Below are positions 8,273-17,978 of a stretch of 48,031 nucleotides of DNA, in pieces; within the stretch, counting starts at the first letter, position 1, and every line of letters starts with the position of its first letter. The DNA is from Desulfuromonas sp. (GTDB lineage Bacteria > Desulfobacterota > Desulfuromonadia > Desulfuromonadales > SZUA-401), in assembly GCA_002869605.1 (NCBI GenBank), contig PKUI01000226.1:1-48031 (forward strand). The letters run 5' to 3'. The notes below the pieces were generated by a model, which saw only the letters and a list, made by a program, of their open reading frames with translations, had not been told where the DNA came from and ran no database searches. Position numbers and translations under genes: made by a program.

Positions 8273-10144
8273 TTATTTTAAACGTTTATTCAAAGCTGTC
8301 TTTTCTCGTTGATAATTTATGCGTGCCTCGTCATCACCTTCACGTTCTGCCCTGTCTATCAGACTTTGTAAATCTTTCAAGCGCTGCCGTATCTGGCGAA
8401 ATTCGCCATCGCGCAGGCAATCGTTAAAGATCTTGGCGTGCCCATCACCAACCGCTTGCGGATCGAGATCCAGAAGCTCCAGGGCCAGCTGCCGCACCGG
8501 ATCGTCAAGCTCGGCCGTATCGAGAGCCGTAGCAAACGCTTCACTGCCGACACGTAACAACAGCTCCGCCAGGGTGAAGAAGTCCTGATCGGCGAACAGG
8601 TTCTCCAGTCCCGCTTCCCGGGCACGTGGGTGATACTCTTCATGCAGCATCAGCACCTTGAGCAGCAACCGCTGAGCTTTGCGTTGCGGGTTAGTCACCT
8701 GCGCCGCCTGCACCACCGGTCGCGCAGTGGCGTAGGACGCCACCGGATGCGGGATCTCACGCTCAGGTGAAGCGCTCGGCGCTGTCGCCTGCTGCGCCTC
8801 GCGGCGCGGCTCCGCACTGCGTCGTTCTCTCAGGCGGGCTTCCTTGGCGGCCAACTCGGCGAGCTGAGACTTGAGCAGCTCACGTTCAATGCCGCTGCGG
8901 GAGGCCAGATCCTGCAGGTAGAGATCGCGTTCGATCTCTCCCGGCAACAGCAGCAGGGTACGCAGGATCTCCTCGATACAGCGTGCCCGCGCACCAAAAT
9001 CATCGCCCGCCTCGCCCAGCAGCTGCTCCTGGTAGACCTCGATCACCGGACGGGCCCCCTCGAGACAGGCTTGGAATGCCTGCGCGCCCTCGCGCTGCAG
9101 GAACGAGTCGGGGTCGTCCCCCTGCGGCAGATGCACCACCGCGCCGGCGAGTCCCAGGGGCAGAATCTGCGCCATCCCCTTCCAGGTCGCCTGCAGACCG
9201 GCCTTGTCCTGGTCGAACAGAAACAGCACCTTGCGTACGTAGCGTTTGAGCAGCCGCGCGTGCTCCTCGGTCATCGCCGTGCCGCAGGTGGCAACCACAT
9301 TTTCAATCCCGGCCCGCTGCAGGGCGATAACATCGAAGTAGCCCTCGACCACCAGCACCTCGCCCTGGCGGCGCATCGCTTCGCGGCCACGGTGAAGGCC
9401 GTAGAACTGCCGCCCCTTGTGATAAACCGGGGATTCGGGGGAGTTGAGGTACTTCGGCTGTCCCTCGCCGAGAACGCGCGCACCGAAAGCCGCCACTTCG
9501 CCCGTTAAATCGTAAATCGGAAACACCAGCCGCTCTCGGAACAGGTCGTAATCCCCGCGACCATCGCGCGACGGGCGTACCAGGCCGAGCGTGCGCACCT
9601 CCTCGAAGTCGAAGCCCTGTTCCTTCAGGTGTCCGGCCAGCCCCTCCCAACCCGACGGTGCGTAGCCGAGATCGAAAGCACGCGCGGTATCCCCGTCGTA
9701 ACCACGTCGTTTCAGGTAGTCACGACCCGGTTTCCCCTCGGGATTGCGCAACAGCACCTGCTGGTAATAGTCCCGCGCCACCGCATTGATGCGCCACAAC
9801 CGCTCTTTTTCGCGCCGCCGCTGCTCCGCCTGGGGGTCGGCCTGTTCCTCCGCGATCTCAAGGCCGGCCTGCTCTGCCAGGCGGCGTGCCGCCTCGGGAA
9901 ACGTAAGCCCCTCCATCTTCATCAGGAAGGCGAACACATCGCCCCCCTCGCCACAACCGAAGCAGTGATAGGTCTGGCGTGCCTCGTTGACGTTAAACGA
10001 CGGGCTCTTCTCGTTGTGGAAAGGGCAGAGCCCGAAGTGATTCACCACGCTGCGCTTGAGCGACAGATACGACGACACCAGCGTCACGATATCGGTCCGC
10101 TCGCGGATGGTCTCCAGGGTATCGTCGCCGATCCTTCCTGACAT
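8273..10144 (-). CDS. dnaG: DNA primase DnaG
   Basis: DnaG makes the RNA primers for DNA replication. The N-terminal CHC2 zinc site is complete (C40, H43, C61, C64). A TOPRIM core follows with EGYFDV and LFDQDKAG, which provide the metal-binding acidic residues. The C-terminal third should be the helicase-binding domain. ATG 10144 overlaps the mutS2 stop codon as TGATG, with GGTGAG just upstream, so translational coupling is likely; a GTG one codon earlier (10147) is an alternative. The 623-residue length is normal. rpoD follows after 66 bases. Confidence 0.97.
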   Translation of the reverse strand: MSGRIGDDTLETIRERTDIVTLVSSYLSLKRSVVNHFGLCPFHNEKSPSFNVNEARQTYHCFGCGEGGDVFAFLMKMEGLTFPEAARRLAEQAGLEIAEEQADPQAEQRRREKERLWRINAVARDYYQQVLLRNPEGKPGRDYLKRRGYDGDTARAFDLGYAPSGWEGLAGHLKEQGFDFEEVRTLGLVRPSRDGRGDYDLFRERLVFPIYDLTGEVAAFGARVLGEGQPKYLNSPESPVYHKGRQFYGLHRGREAMRRQGEVLVVEGYFDVIALQRAGIENVVATCGTAMTEEHARLLKRYVRKVLFLFDQDKAGLQATWKGMAQILPLGLAGAVVHLPQGDDPDSFLQREGAQAFQACLEGARPVIEVYQEQLLGEAGDDFGARARCIEEILRTLLLLPGEIERDLYLQDLASRSGIERELLKSQLAELAAKEARLRERRSAEPRREAQQATAPSASPEREIPHPVASYATARPVVQAAQVTNPQRKAQRLLLKVLMLHEEYHPRAREAGLENLFADQDFFTLAELLLRVGSEAFATALDTAELDDPVRQLALELLDLDPQAVGDGHAKIFNDCLRDGEFRQIRQRLKDLQSLIDRAEREGDDEARINYQREKTALNKRLK

Positions 10145-12513
10145 CACTCACCCAAGTCCACTATGGTTACATTCTCGCCACCCTGCTCTGACGGGGCGGC
10201 GTAAAAAGACTGCACGGAGCGTTGGCTACGCAACATCTCGCGTACCGCGGCACGCAGTTTCCCGGTGCCACTGCCGTGCACCACCTCGAGCTGGACATGG
10301 CCGGCGAGTAGTGCATCATCCAGAAAACGCTCCAGGCGTTGCAGCGCATCCTCGACCCTCACCCCGACCAACACCAGGCGCGTCGGTACCACGTCGCGCT
10401 CGACCGTCGACCTGGCAACAACCTGCCGGTTCTGATCCTGGAAGCGGCGCGGCTGATATTGCTGAAGATTGGCACGTTTCACCCGGGTGCGCTTGCCGCG
10501 CAGATCGAGTTCTATCTCGCGTCCGCAGTCCTTGACCACCACCGCGTCAACCGACAGCGGTACCACCCACAACAGCTCCCCGGCAAGCACCTCTTCAGGA
10601 GTCTCTCCCTGTTTGGGCGGCGCCACCCGCTGTTCATTGACACCCTTGCGGATCTGCTTGAGCTCCGCCTTGAGCCGTGCGCTGTGCGGTTTATCTGACG
10701 GTTGCTGCTGGGCCGTCTCGAGCAGGGCATGTACCTGCTGCTCGGCTTTGCGCACCACGCTTTCTGCCCGTTTGCGCGCCTTATCGAGAATAAAGCCCTT
10801 CTCGCGTCCGACCTCTTCGAGGAGCTGCTTGCGATGCGAACGTTCGCGCCGCGCAGCTTCCCGCTCGGCACGGGCAGTATTGCGATCCTGCTCCAGCTCC
10901 TGACGCATGCGATTCAGATCCTCAACCAGCTCCAGACCTTCGCGCTCCCCGCTGCCGAGGTAATCCCCGGCCCGCTCCAGAACCTCCTCGGGAACTCCGA
11001 GGCGGCGTGCGATGGTAAAAGCGCTGCTCGCCCCCGGCACCCCGTAATGCAGCCGATAGGATGGCGCCAGGGTCTCCGGATCGAATTCGACCGCGGCGTT
11101 CTCAACCCCGCCCCGCTGCTGCGCGTATCCCTTGACCAGATTCAGGTGGGTGGTCACCACCGTGCTGGCACCGCAGTCACGCAGGCGATCGAGTACGGCC
11201 AGGGCCAGGGCACCGCCTTCCGCGGGATCGGTACCGGTACCGAGCTCATCAAGCAGCACCAGCGCTCCCGACTTGACCCCGTCCAGAATCCTCACCAGGC
11301 GTTCAATATGCCCGGAGAAGGTCGAGAGGCTCGCCTCGATGCTCTGTTCATCCCCGATATCGGCGAACACCTGGGCAAACGGAAAGATCGCGCTATCGGG
11401 ATGACACGGTATCGGCAACCCGGAACGTACCATCAGCGCCAGCAGTCCGAAGGTTTTCAGGGCCACGGTCTTGCCGCCGGTATTCGGGCCGCTGATCACC
11501 AGGGTATCGTTGCCCTGGGTCAACTGCAGGTCGACCGGCACCACCTCGATGCCGCGCGCCGTCCCTTGTGCAGTCAGCAACAGCAGCGGGTGACGGGCCT
11601 GGCGCAGACGGACTTCGGGTTGCTTGAGCAGTTGCGGCGCATGCGCATCCGTGCGCAGGGCAAACTCTCCCGCCGCAGCAAGCAGGTCGAGTCGCGCCAG
11701 AAGTGCCTGGTTCTGCTGCAGTTCCGGCGTCGCCTCTGCCACCCGTCCGGAAAGACGCAGCAGGATTTTTTCGATCTCGCGCAGTTCCGCCCTTTGCAGC
11801 GCCGCGACCCGGTTATTCACTTCCAGCGCGGCCGCCGGTTCGACATACAGGGTCTGGCCGCTCCCCGACTCGTCGTGAACGAAGCCCTTGAGACGCCCGC
11901 GAAAATCGGCCTTGACCGGCAATACCGCACGCCCGTTACGCTCGGTAATCAAGCGCTCCTGAAAAATTTCGCTCAGGCGGCTGTCACCGAGCAGCCCCTC
12001 GAGCAGGCTGCGGACCCGTTCACGGGACTTGCGCAGCTCGGCGCGGGTATCGGCGAGCTCAAACGATGCATTGTCAAGGATCTCGCCCTGGTCGTTGAGG
12101 GCTTCTGCAAGCTCCGCGGCCAGCGCCGGCAGCCGCTCGAGCTGTTGTGCCAGCCGTGCAAGCCCGGGGGCCTGTGCCAGCTCGGCCAACTGCCTGTGGC
12201 AGGCCTTGGCCGCCGCGAGGCTGCGCCTGACCGCCAACAGTTCACGTGCATCGAGCTGCGCCCCGGGGGTCTGCAGTAGCGCAAGCAGTGGCTGCAGCTC
12301 CTCGCTGCCGGTCACCGGGATGCTGCGTTGCTGCTCGAGCAGTGTGCGCGCCTCGCTGATTTCACTCAGCGAGCGCGCGACCTCCTGCACTGGCAGCTCG
12401 GGAGTCAACGCCGCGATCAACCGTCTGCCGGGATCGCTGAGCGCAAAACTGGCGAGAATTTCACGTAAGCGCGGATATTCGAGAACTCGCCACGCCTCTT
12501 GGTTGCCGTTCAT
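10144..12513 (-). CDS. mutS2: MutS2 family ATPase/endonuclease
   Basis: The 789-residue protein has the MutS2 layout: an N-terminal core with long coiled-coil clamps, a MutS-type ATPase (Walker A GPNTGGKT, Walker B LVLLDELGTGTDP), a basic coiled-coil region and a C-terminal Smr domain with HGSGTGKLR. MutS2 lacks the mismatch-recognition domain. It is linked to suppression of recombination and, in some Gram-positives, to rescue of collided ribosomes. In this protein the usual LDLRG motif at the start of Smr reads LVLVG, so the acidic and basic residues tied to nuclease activity are absent. The gene starts 7 bases after the cvpA-like gene and overlaps dnaG. Confidence 0.95.
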   Translation of the reverse strand: MNGNQEAWRVLEYPRLREILASFALSDPGRRLIAALTPELPVQEVARSLSEISEARTLLEQQRSIPVTGSEELQPLLALLQTPGAQLDARELLAVRRSLAAAKACHRQLAELAQAPGLARLAQQLERLPALAAELAEALNDQGEILDNASFELADTRAELRKSRERVRSLLEGLLGDSRLSEIFQERLITERNGRAVLPVKADFRGRLKGFVHDESGSGQTLYVEPAAALEVNNRVAALQRAELREIEKILLRLSGRVAEATPELQQNQALLARLDLLAAAGEFALRTDAHAPQLLKQPEVRLRQARHPLLLLTAQGTARGIEVVPVDLQLTQGNDTLVISGPNTGGKTVALKTFGLLALMVRSGLPIPCHPDSAIFPFAQVFADIGDEQSIEASLSTFSGHIERLVRILDGVKSGALVLLDELGTGTDPAEGGALALAVLDRLRDCGASTVVTTHLNLVKGYAQQRGGVENAAVEFDPETLAPSYRLHYGVPGASSAFTIARRLGVPEEVLERAGDYLGSGEREGLELVEDLNRMRQELEQDRNTARAEREAARRERSHRKQLLEEVGREKGFILDKARKRAESVVRKAEQQVHALLETAQQQPSDKPHSARLKAELKQIRKGVNEQRVAPPKQGETPEEVLAGELLWVVPLSVDAVVVKDCGREIELDLRGKRTRVKRANLQQYQPRRFQDQNRQVVARSTVERDVVPTRLVLVGVRVEDALQRLERFLDDALLAGHVQLEVVHGSGTGKLRAAVREMLRSQRSVQSFYAAPSEQGGENVTIVDLGE

Positions 12514-12520
12514 GCGATTC

Positions 12521-13012
12521 TCACAGGCGATCCTTGATCGCCTCCTGCCCGCGGGTAAACATGTTCTCGCCCAGGGTCACAAAGGGGGGAGCAAGCTGGG
12601 CTCTCTCGACCCGGTCATGTAGCGCATCGGGAAGCGACCCCAAAGAGAGGCCGAACAGGACCAGCGCCAGCGCAACCACCCCCTGAAACAGTCCGAAACA
12701 GCCCCCCGCTACAAGATTGACGCCATCAAGCAGCAACAGCGAGATGGAACGGGAGACCAGGTAGCCGGCGGCCGTAAACAGCGTCAGAATAGTCAAAAAA
12801 AGCACCAGAAACGCACTGATCACGCAGATCAGCGGGGCGAAACCGAAACTCTCCTGCAGCCACTGGGCAAGTGGCGGATGGAGATGAAACGCGGCCAGTG
12901 AACCTGCGACCAGGCCGACCAGGGAGAACAGCTCCTTGATCAGTCCACGCAGCAACCCCTTGAGCATGAAAATACCCAGGATCACCAGTATCGCGATATC
13001 GATGCCGTTCAT
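12521..13012 (-). CDS. CvpA-family inner-membrane protein
   Basis: The 163-residue protein has four predicted membrane helices and a short polar C-terminal tail. It begins MNGIDIAILVILGIFMLKGLLRG in part (MNGIDIAILVILG), which is the typical opening of CvpA proteins. CvpA was named for colicin V production and has been linked to envelope stability, but its biochemical role is not settled. The start is preceded by GGAGGG. It lies between the yqeY-like gene and mutS2, an arrangement often seen in related bacteria, and is surely part of the same transcript. Confidence 0.88.
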   Translation of the reverse strand: MNGIDIAILVILGIFMLKGLLRGLIKELFSLVGLVAGSLAAFHLHPPLAQWLQESFGFAPLICVISAFLVLFLTILTLFTAAGYLVSRSISLLLLDGVNLVAGGCFGLFQGVVALALVLFGLSLGSLPDALHDRVERAQLAPPFVTLGENMFTRGQEAIKDRL

Positions 13013-13045
13013 GGCCCTCCGTCCATCCGCAGATGGAGCACTGCA

Positions 13046-13492
13046 TCAGGCAGAGAGACGCGCCTTGACCCGCTCGCTGACCAGCCGCCCATCGGCACGC
13101 CCGGTGGTCTGGGCACTTACCAGCTTCATCACCTTGCCCATGTCCTTCATGGAGCCGGCCCCACTCTCGGCAACCGCCGCCTCGATCAGCTCGTCGAGCT
13201 CTGCTTCAGTGAGCGGCTCGGGCAGAAACGACTGAATCACCACCAGTTCCGCTTCCTCCTTGACCGCCAGCTCTTCGCGGTCGCCGTCGCGGTAGGCTTC
13301 GGCCGCCTCACGACGCTGCTTGGCCAGGGTCGAGAGCAGCGCGGTAACCGCCGCGTCATCGAGTTCCTTACCGGCCTCAATTTCCTTGTTCTTGACCGCC
13401 GCAAGCGCCATGCGCACGGTGGTGAGGCGTACCGTATCCTTGGCCTTCATCGCCTCTTTCATTGCCTGGGTCAGTTGTGCCTTGAGACTCAT
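13046..13492 (-). CDS. GatB/YqeY domain protein
   Basis: The 148-residue protein matches the stand-alone YqeY family. It starts MSLKAQLTQAMKEAMKAKD, has the conserved LRMxLA-like stretch (VRMALAAVKN), and a C-terminal helical part with the GSMKDMGKVMK motif. The family is related to the tail of the GatB amidotransferase subunit and may bind tRNA; its physiological role is not well defined. It starts 2 bases after the hisE stop and precedes the cvpA-like gene, within the long leftward operon. Confidence 0.92.
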   Translation of the reverse strand: MSLKAQLTQAMKEAMKAKDTVRLTTVRMALAAVKNKEIEAGKELDDAAVTALLSTLAKQRREAAEAYRDGDREELAVKEEAELVVIQSFLPEPLTEAELDELIEAAVAESGAGSMKDMGKVMKLVSAQTTGRADGRLVSERVKARLSA

Positions 13493-13494
13493 GC

Positions 13495-13833
13495 CTATTT
13501 ACCCTTTCCCTGACGGGCTGCTTTTTCGGCATGCCCGGAAACACCAAATCGACGCTGCAGCTCGGCGAAGATTTTCTCCGGCGGCAGCTCGTAATAGCCG
13601 AGCAGAACCAGGCAGTGAAACCAGAGATCAGCCATCTCACTGACCACCTCGGAAGGATCGCCCCCCTTGGCGGCGACCGCGGTTTCTACCGCCTCTTCGC
13701 CGATCTTGCCGAGAATCTTGTCGAGCCCCTTGGCGTAGAGCGAAGCGACATACGAGCTCTCGGCGTCGGCCTGACGTCGCTCGCAGACCACCTGGTAGAC
13801 CTGCTCAAGAATTTCCTGTTGTGCCTTATCCAT
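13495..13833 (-). CDS. hisE: Phosphoribosyl-ATP pyrophosphatase HisE
   Basis: HisE hydrolyses phosphoribosyl-ATP to phosphoribosyl-AMP, the second step of histidine synthesis. The 112-residue protein has the all-alpha MazG-like motif with KILGKIGEEAVETAVAAK and the acidic EMADLWFH helix that bind magnesium. It is a single-domain enzyme, so the next step (HisI, cyclohydrolase) must be encoded elsewhere; no hisI is present in this cluster. GGAGG lies 4 bases before the ATG. It is the last his gene of the cluster. Confidence 0.95.
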   Translation of the reverse strand: MDKAQQEILEQVYQVVCERRQADAESSYVASLYAKGLDKILGKIGEEAVETAVAAKGGDPSEVVSEMADLWFHCLVLLGYYELPPEKIFAELQRRFGVSGHAEKAARQGKGK

Positions 13834-13854
13834 ACGTCCTCCGGTTGCGCTGCG

Positions 13855-14622
13855 CTACCTGCGCACCGCAACCCCTTTCTCGGCAAGGTAATCTTTGCAC
13901 TCGCCGATGGTGTACTCGCGGAAATGGAAGATGCTCGCCGCCAGGGCGGCGCTGGCGCCCCCCTCGACCAGACCTTCGCGGACGTGCTCGAGATTCCCGA
14001 CCCCGCCCGAGGCGATCACCGGGATCTCCACCCGGTCGCTGATGGCACGTGTCAAGGCGATATCGTAGCCGTCCTTGGTGCCGTCGCAATCCATGGAGGT
14101 GAGCAGGATTTCCCCGGCCCCGTACTCCTCCATACGTGAGGCCCACTCGAGGGCGTCGATACCGGTCGGGTTACGCCCACCGTGGGTGTAGACCTCCCAT
14201 GCCTGCGGCTCGCTATCCGGCACCCTCCGCGCGTCAATCGCCACCACGATACACTGGCTGCCGAAGCGCTCGGCGGCCTCGCGCACGAACTCGGGACGAT
14301 GTACCGCCGCGGTGTTGATCGAAACCTTGTCGGCCCCGGCATTGAGCAGGTTGCGAATATCGGCGATCTCACGCACCCCGCCACCAACCGTCAGCGGCAT
14401 AAACACCCGCTCGGCGGTCTCGCGAACCACGTCGAGGATAATGTTGCGCTTATCGCTCGACGCGGTGATATCAAGAAAGGTCAGCTCATCGGCACCCTGC
14501 GCACAGTAGGCCTCGGCGGCCTCGACCGGATCCCCGGCGTCGCGCAGCTCGACGAACTGAACCCCTTTAACCACCCGACCGTCCTTGACGTCGAGGCACG
14601 GTATGATGCGTTTTGTCAGCAT
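13855..14622 (-). CDS. hisF: Imidazole glycerol phosphate synthase cyclase subunit HisF
   Basis: HisF is the cyclase half of the IGP synthase. It uses ammonia from HisH to turn PRFAR into IGP and AICAR. The 255-residue protein has the two-fold TIM barrel with catalytic D11 in [11 protein letters not shown] and the AIDAR stretch containing the second aspartate. Phosphate-binding GGG and ASGG loops are present. It lies downstream of hisA and 21 bases before hisE. The 52-base gap to hisA contains a CGGCAAC/GTTGCCG hairpin. Confidence 0.97.
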   Translation of the reverse strand: MLTKRIIPCLDVKDGRVVKGVQFVELRDAGDPVEAAEAYCAQGADELTFLDITASSDKRNIILDVVRETAERVFMPLTVGGGVREIADIRNLLNAGADKVSINTAAVHRPEFVREAAERFGSQCIVVAIDARRVPDSEPQAWEVYTHGGRNPTGIDALEWASRMEEYGAGEILLTSMDCDGTKDGYDIALTRAISDRVEIPVIASGGVGNLEHVREGLVEGGASAALAASIFHFREYTIGECKDYLAEKGVAVRR

Positions 14623-14633
14623 GGCATGTCATC

Positions 14634-14657
14634 CGGCAACATAATCACGGGTTGCCG
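14634..14657 (-). other. Hairpin in the hisA-hisF gap
   Basis: CGGCAAC and GTTGCCG form a 7-bp stem with a 10-base loop in the only sizeable gap inside the his cluster. It lacks a T tract. It may stabilise mRNA or modulate hisF translation; this is a guess. Confidence 0.35.
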
Positions 14658-14674
14658 ACCGTTCAAGGTGTGAA

Positions 14675-15406
14675 TCAGCGTTTGTTGCGGGTCAACGCCA
14701 CGGCCTCGCCCAGATCAAGGGAGCCGCTGTAGATCGCCTTGCCGGTAATCACCCCGGCCACCCCGGCGTCTTCGATGCTCAACAGATTTTCGATATCCTG
14801 CATGCGCGACACCCCGCCCGAGGCGATAATCGGAATCGACACCGCTTCGGCCAGCTCACGCGTTGCCTCGAGGTTGGGGCCCTGCATCATGCCGTCGCGG
14901 CTGATGTCGGTATAGATGATCGCCGCAACGCCGACGTTTTCGAACTCGCGGGCCAGATCGATGACCGGCATTTCGGTCACTTCGGCCCAGCCGCGCACTG
15001 CGACCTTGCCGTCCTTGGCGTCAATCCCGACCACGATCTGGTCTTTGAAGCGGCGACACGCCTCGGCGACCAGCTGCGGATTCTCCTTGGCCACGGTGCC
15101 GAGGATCACCCGCGAAAGCCCGAGATTCAGGTAGGCCTCGATGGTCTCGAGATCGCGGATACCACCGCCGAGTTGGGCGGGGATATCGAGCGCCGCAACG
15201 ATCGCCTGGATCGCCTCGCGGTTACGCGGCACCCCGGCAAAAGCCCCGTCGAGGTCGACGATATGCAGCAGCTCGGCGCCCTGCTGCTGCCAATGCAGCG
15301 CCTGGGCCGCCGGGTCGTCGCTGTAGACCGTGTCCTTTTCCATCAGCCCCTGCTCGAGGCGTACGCACTTACCTTCTTTCAGATCGATCGCGGGAATAAC
15401 AATCAT
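14675..15406 (-). CDS. hisA: ProFAR isomerase HisA
   Basis: HisA opens the ribose ring of ProFAR to give PRFAR. The 243-residue TIM barrel begins [17 protein letters not shown] with the catalytic aspartate D8 and has the second catalytic aspartate in YTDISRDGM. Half-barrel repeats with GGGIR and ASGGV phosphate loops are visible. The ATG follows the hisH stop directly (TAAATG), a sign of coupled translation. Confidence 0.97.
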   Translation of the reverse strand: MIVIPAIDLKEGKCVRLEQGLMEKDTVYSDDPAAQALHWQQQGAELLHIVDLDGAFAGVPRNREAIQAIVAALDIPAQLGGGIRDLETIEAYLNLGLSRVILGTVAKENPQLVAEACRRFKDQIVVGIDAKDGKVAVRGWAEVTEMPVIDLAREFENVGVAAIIYTDISRDGMMQGPNLEATRELAEAVSIPIIASGGVSRMQDIENLLSIEDAGVAGVITGKAIYSGSLDLGEAVALTRNKR

Positions 15407-16030
15407 TTAAAGCTCTCCGAAGTTCTTGAAAATCTCCAGTCCAACCGTCTGGCTCTTCTCCGGATGAAACTGGGTCGCCATCAGGTTGTCACGCCATACG
15501 GATGCACAGAACTCGACCTCGCCGTAGCGACAGCTGGCCGCCACATCGGCCGGGTTTTCCGCCGCGCAGTAGTAGGAGTGCACGAAGTAGACGAAGCTAC
15601 CATCGGCAATCTGCCTGAAGATCGGCGCCGGGCGGGTGATCTGGATGTTATTCCAGCCCATGTGCGGCACCTTGAGCCGCTCGCCTCCCTCGACCATGCC
15701 GTGGGGAAAGCGGACTACACGCCCGGGGATCAGCCCGAGCCCCTGATGGCGGCCGAACTCCTCGCTCTCGTCGAACAGCATCTGCATGCCAACGCAGATA
15801 CCGAGTAGCGGCTTACCCGCTTCGACATGCTCCAGCAACGGCTCGACAAAGCCCCCCTCGCGCAGGTTATGAATGCAATCGCGAAACGCGCCGACGCCCG
15901 GCAGTACGATCTTGTCGCTGGAACGCAGGTCCTTGGGGTTATTGCTGACACACGCCGCAAAACCGAGATTTTCAAATGCCTTGGCGACGCTGCGCAGGTT
16001 GCCCATTTCGTAATCGACAATGGTAATCAT
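15407..16030 (-). CDS. hisH: IGP synthase glutamine amidotransferase subunit HisH
   Basis: HisH releases ammonia from glutamine and channels it to HisF. The 207-residue class I amidotransferase has the nucleophile C79 in LLGICVGMQ and the His/Glu pair in QFHPEKS. The LPGVGAF oxyanion region is intact. The gene lies 9 bases after hisB and abuts hisA. Confidence 0.97.
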   Translation of the reverse strand: MITIVDYEMGNLRSVAKAFENLGFAACVSNNPKDLRSSDKIVLPGVGAFRDCIHNLREGGFVEPLLEHVEAGKPLLGICVGMQMLFDESEEFGRHQGLGLIPGRVVRFPHGMVEGGERLKVPHMGWNNIQITRPAPIFRQIADGSFVYFVHSYYCAAENPADVAASCRYGEVEFCASVWRDNLMATQFHPEKSQTVGLEIFKNFGEL

Positions 16031-16039
16031 CGCTCTGTT

Positions 16040-16630
16040 CTACTCCAGTTTGCCTTTGGTCGAGAGCACCCCTTCGACGCGCGGGTCGAAAGAGCTCGCC
16101 TCGTCGAGGGCACGGCCGAAAGCCTTGAAGATCGCCTCGATGATATGGTGCAGGTTACTGCCGTAGGCGAGATTGACATGCACATTCGCCCCGGCATGGT
16201 TGGCAAAGGCGACGAAGAATTCCTCGACCAGCTCGGTGTCGAAGTCACCGACCTTGGCCTTGGCCATCTCGACGTTGTAGACCAGGAACGGGCGCCCGGA
16301 AAAATCGAGGACCACCGAGGCGAGTGACTCGTCCATCGGCACCGTGCCGCGTCCGTAGCGACGGATACCGGCCTTATCTCCCAGCGCTTCGCGGAAGGCA
16401 TTGCCGAGACAGATACCGAGATCTTCGACGGTGTGGTGGCCATCGATCTCGATATCCCCGCTTGCCTTGACCGTCAGGTCGAAAAAACCGTGGCGCGCCA
16501 GCAGCGTAAACATGTGGTCGATAAACGGCACCGGGGTCGCAATGCTGCTCTGACCACTGCCGTCGAGGTTCAGAGAGAGCTCGATCGAGGTCTCACCGGT
16601 AGTGCGGTTGATGGTGGCGGTACGTGCCAT
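16040..16630 (-). CDS. hisB: Imidazoleglycerol-phosphate dehydratase HisB
   Basis: HisB dehydrates IGP to imidazole acetol phosphate. The 196-residue protein is the monofunctional form and has no HAD phosphatase domain. Metal-binding histidines appear in [18 protein letters not shown] and [15 protein letters not shown] 16630 is chosen because AAGGAGG sits 5 bases upstream; the reading frame extends to a TTG at 16645 that lies within this ribosome site. Histidinol-phosphate phosphatase must come from another gene. Confidence 0.96.
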   Translation of the reverse strand: MARTATINRTTGETSIELSLNLDGSGQSSIATPVPFIDHMFTLLARHGFFDLTVKASGDIEIDGHHTVEDLGICLGNAFREALGDKAGIRRYGRGTVPMDESLASVVLDFSGRPFLVYNVEMAKAKVGDFDTELVEEFFVAFANHAGANVHVNLAYGSNLHHIIEAIFKAFGRALDEASSFDPRVEGVLSTKGKLE

Positions 16631-16657
16631 GAGGGCCTCCTTCAATCAGGCGCCGGG

Positions 16658-17950
16658 CTAATCCTTCAGGCGCAGCGACACCGAACGGGCATGGGCCTGC
16701 AGCCCCTCCAGTTCGGCAATCCGGACAACATCTTCACCGAGCCGCCGCAACCCCTCGCGGGAGAGCGAAATCAGGCTCGACTTCTTGACGAAATCGTCGA
16801 CACTCAGCGGCGAGAAGAAGCGAGCGGTGCCGCCGGTCGGCAAGGTGTGATTGGGACCAGCGAGATAATCACCGGCCGCCTCAGGGGTGTGGTGCCCGAG
16901 AAACACTGCGCCGGCATGCTGAATCTGCGGCAGCAGGTCAAACGGCGCCGCGACCGCCAACTCCAGGTGCTCGGGAGCGATACGGTTGCTCAGCTCGGCT
17001 GCGGCAGCCAGATCCGGCACCACGATCAGGGCGCCGTAGCTCTCCAGGGACTGGCGGGCGATCGCCTCGCGTGACAGCTCACCAAGCTGCGTCTCGACCT
17101 CGGTAGCGACCCGGGCCGCAAAATCGGCATCGGTAGTCACCAGCACCGACGAGGCGAGCTCGTCGTGCTCTGCCTGGCCGAGCAGGTCAGCGGCAAGGTG
17201 TGCCGGGTTTCCGCTGCCGTCGTTGATCACCAGGATCTCGCTGGGACCAGCGATCATATCGATGTCGACCTGGCCAAAGACCTGCTTCTTGGCGGTAGCG
17301 ACATAGATATTACCGGGCCCGGTAATCTTGTCGACTTTCGGGATGGTCGCGGTGCCGTAGGCGAGTGCGGCCACCGCCTGGGCGCCGCCGACCCGGAATA
17401 CCTTGTCGACCCCGGCAATACGCGCCGCCGCCAGCACGTGCGGGTTGACCTCGCCGCGCGGCATCGGCACCACCATGATGACATCAGCAACACCGGCGAC
17501 CTTGGCCGGCACCGCGTTCATCAGCACCGACGAGGGGTAGGCCGCCTTGCCACCGGGAACGTAGATGCCGACCCTAGAGAGGGGACGCACCATCTGCCCG
17601 AGCAGTACGTCGGACTCCTCGGTTGAGAGCCAGGTCTGCTGTTTCTGTTTTTCGTGGAAGGCCGCGATGCGCTTTGCGGCGAGTTCCAGGCTGTTGCGTG
17701 CCTCGGGAGCGATCGCCTCAAAAGCCGCGTCGAGTTCGGCCGCGCTGACCTCGAGACCAACCTCATTCAGGTCGAGGCCGTCGAAGCGTGCGGTGTACTC
17801 GGCGAGCGCCGCGTCGCCACGCTGGCGAACCGCGTCGATGATCTCGGCAACTGTCTGATCGATGCCACTCTGTTCGGTTTCACCGCGACCCGTAATCCGC
17901 TCCAGGGCGGCGTCAAATCCGGGAGCGTCACTGTGCAGAATTTGCAACAT
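16658..17950 (-). CDS. hisD: Histidinol dehydrogenase HisD
   Basis: HisD performs the last two steps, oxidising histidinol to histidine with two NAD+. The 430-residue protein shows the family signature from DMIAGPSEILV through the QAEHDELASS zinc-binding region, and the late EHLELAVA and GPNHTLPTGG motifs. ATG 17950 is chosen because GGAGG lies 8 bases upstream; ATG 17956 is only 2 bases from it, and the open frame to 18079 has no family similarity. It follows hisG by 28 bases. Confidence 0.96.
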   Translation of the reverse strand: MLQILHSDAPGFDAALERITGRGETEQSGIDQTVAEIIDAVRQRGDAALAEYTARFDGLDLNEVGLEVSAAELDAAFEAIAPEARNSLELAAKRIAAFHEKQKQQTWLSTEESDVLLGQMVRPLSRVGIYVPGGKAAYPSSVLMNAVPAKVAGVADVIMVVPMPRGEVNPHVLAAARIAGVDKVFRVGGAQAVAALAYGTATIPKVDKITGPGNIYVATAKKQVFGQVDIDMIAGPSEILVINDGSGNPAHLAADLLGQAEHDELASSVLVTTDADFAARVATEVETQLGELSREAIARQSLESYGALIVVPDLAAAAELSNRIAPEHLELAVAAPFDLLPQIQHAGAVFLGHHTPEAAGDYLAGPNHTLPTGGTARFFSPLSVDDFVKKSSLISLSREGLRRLGEDVVRIAELEGLQAHARSVSLRLKD

Positions 17951-17978
17951 GTTCATCCCCTCCGAGGATCCTTCCGCC

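Noticed and set aside
10702..12279. 525-codon plus-strand frame opposite mutS2
   Set aside because: It lies wholly within mutS2, whose frame has clear ATPase and Smr motifs. The plus-strand product is low in meaningful patterns.
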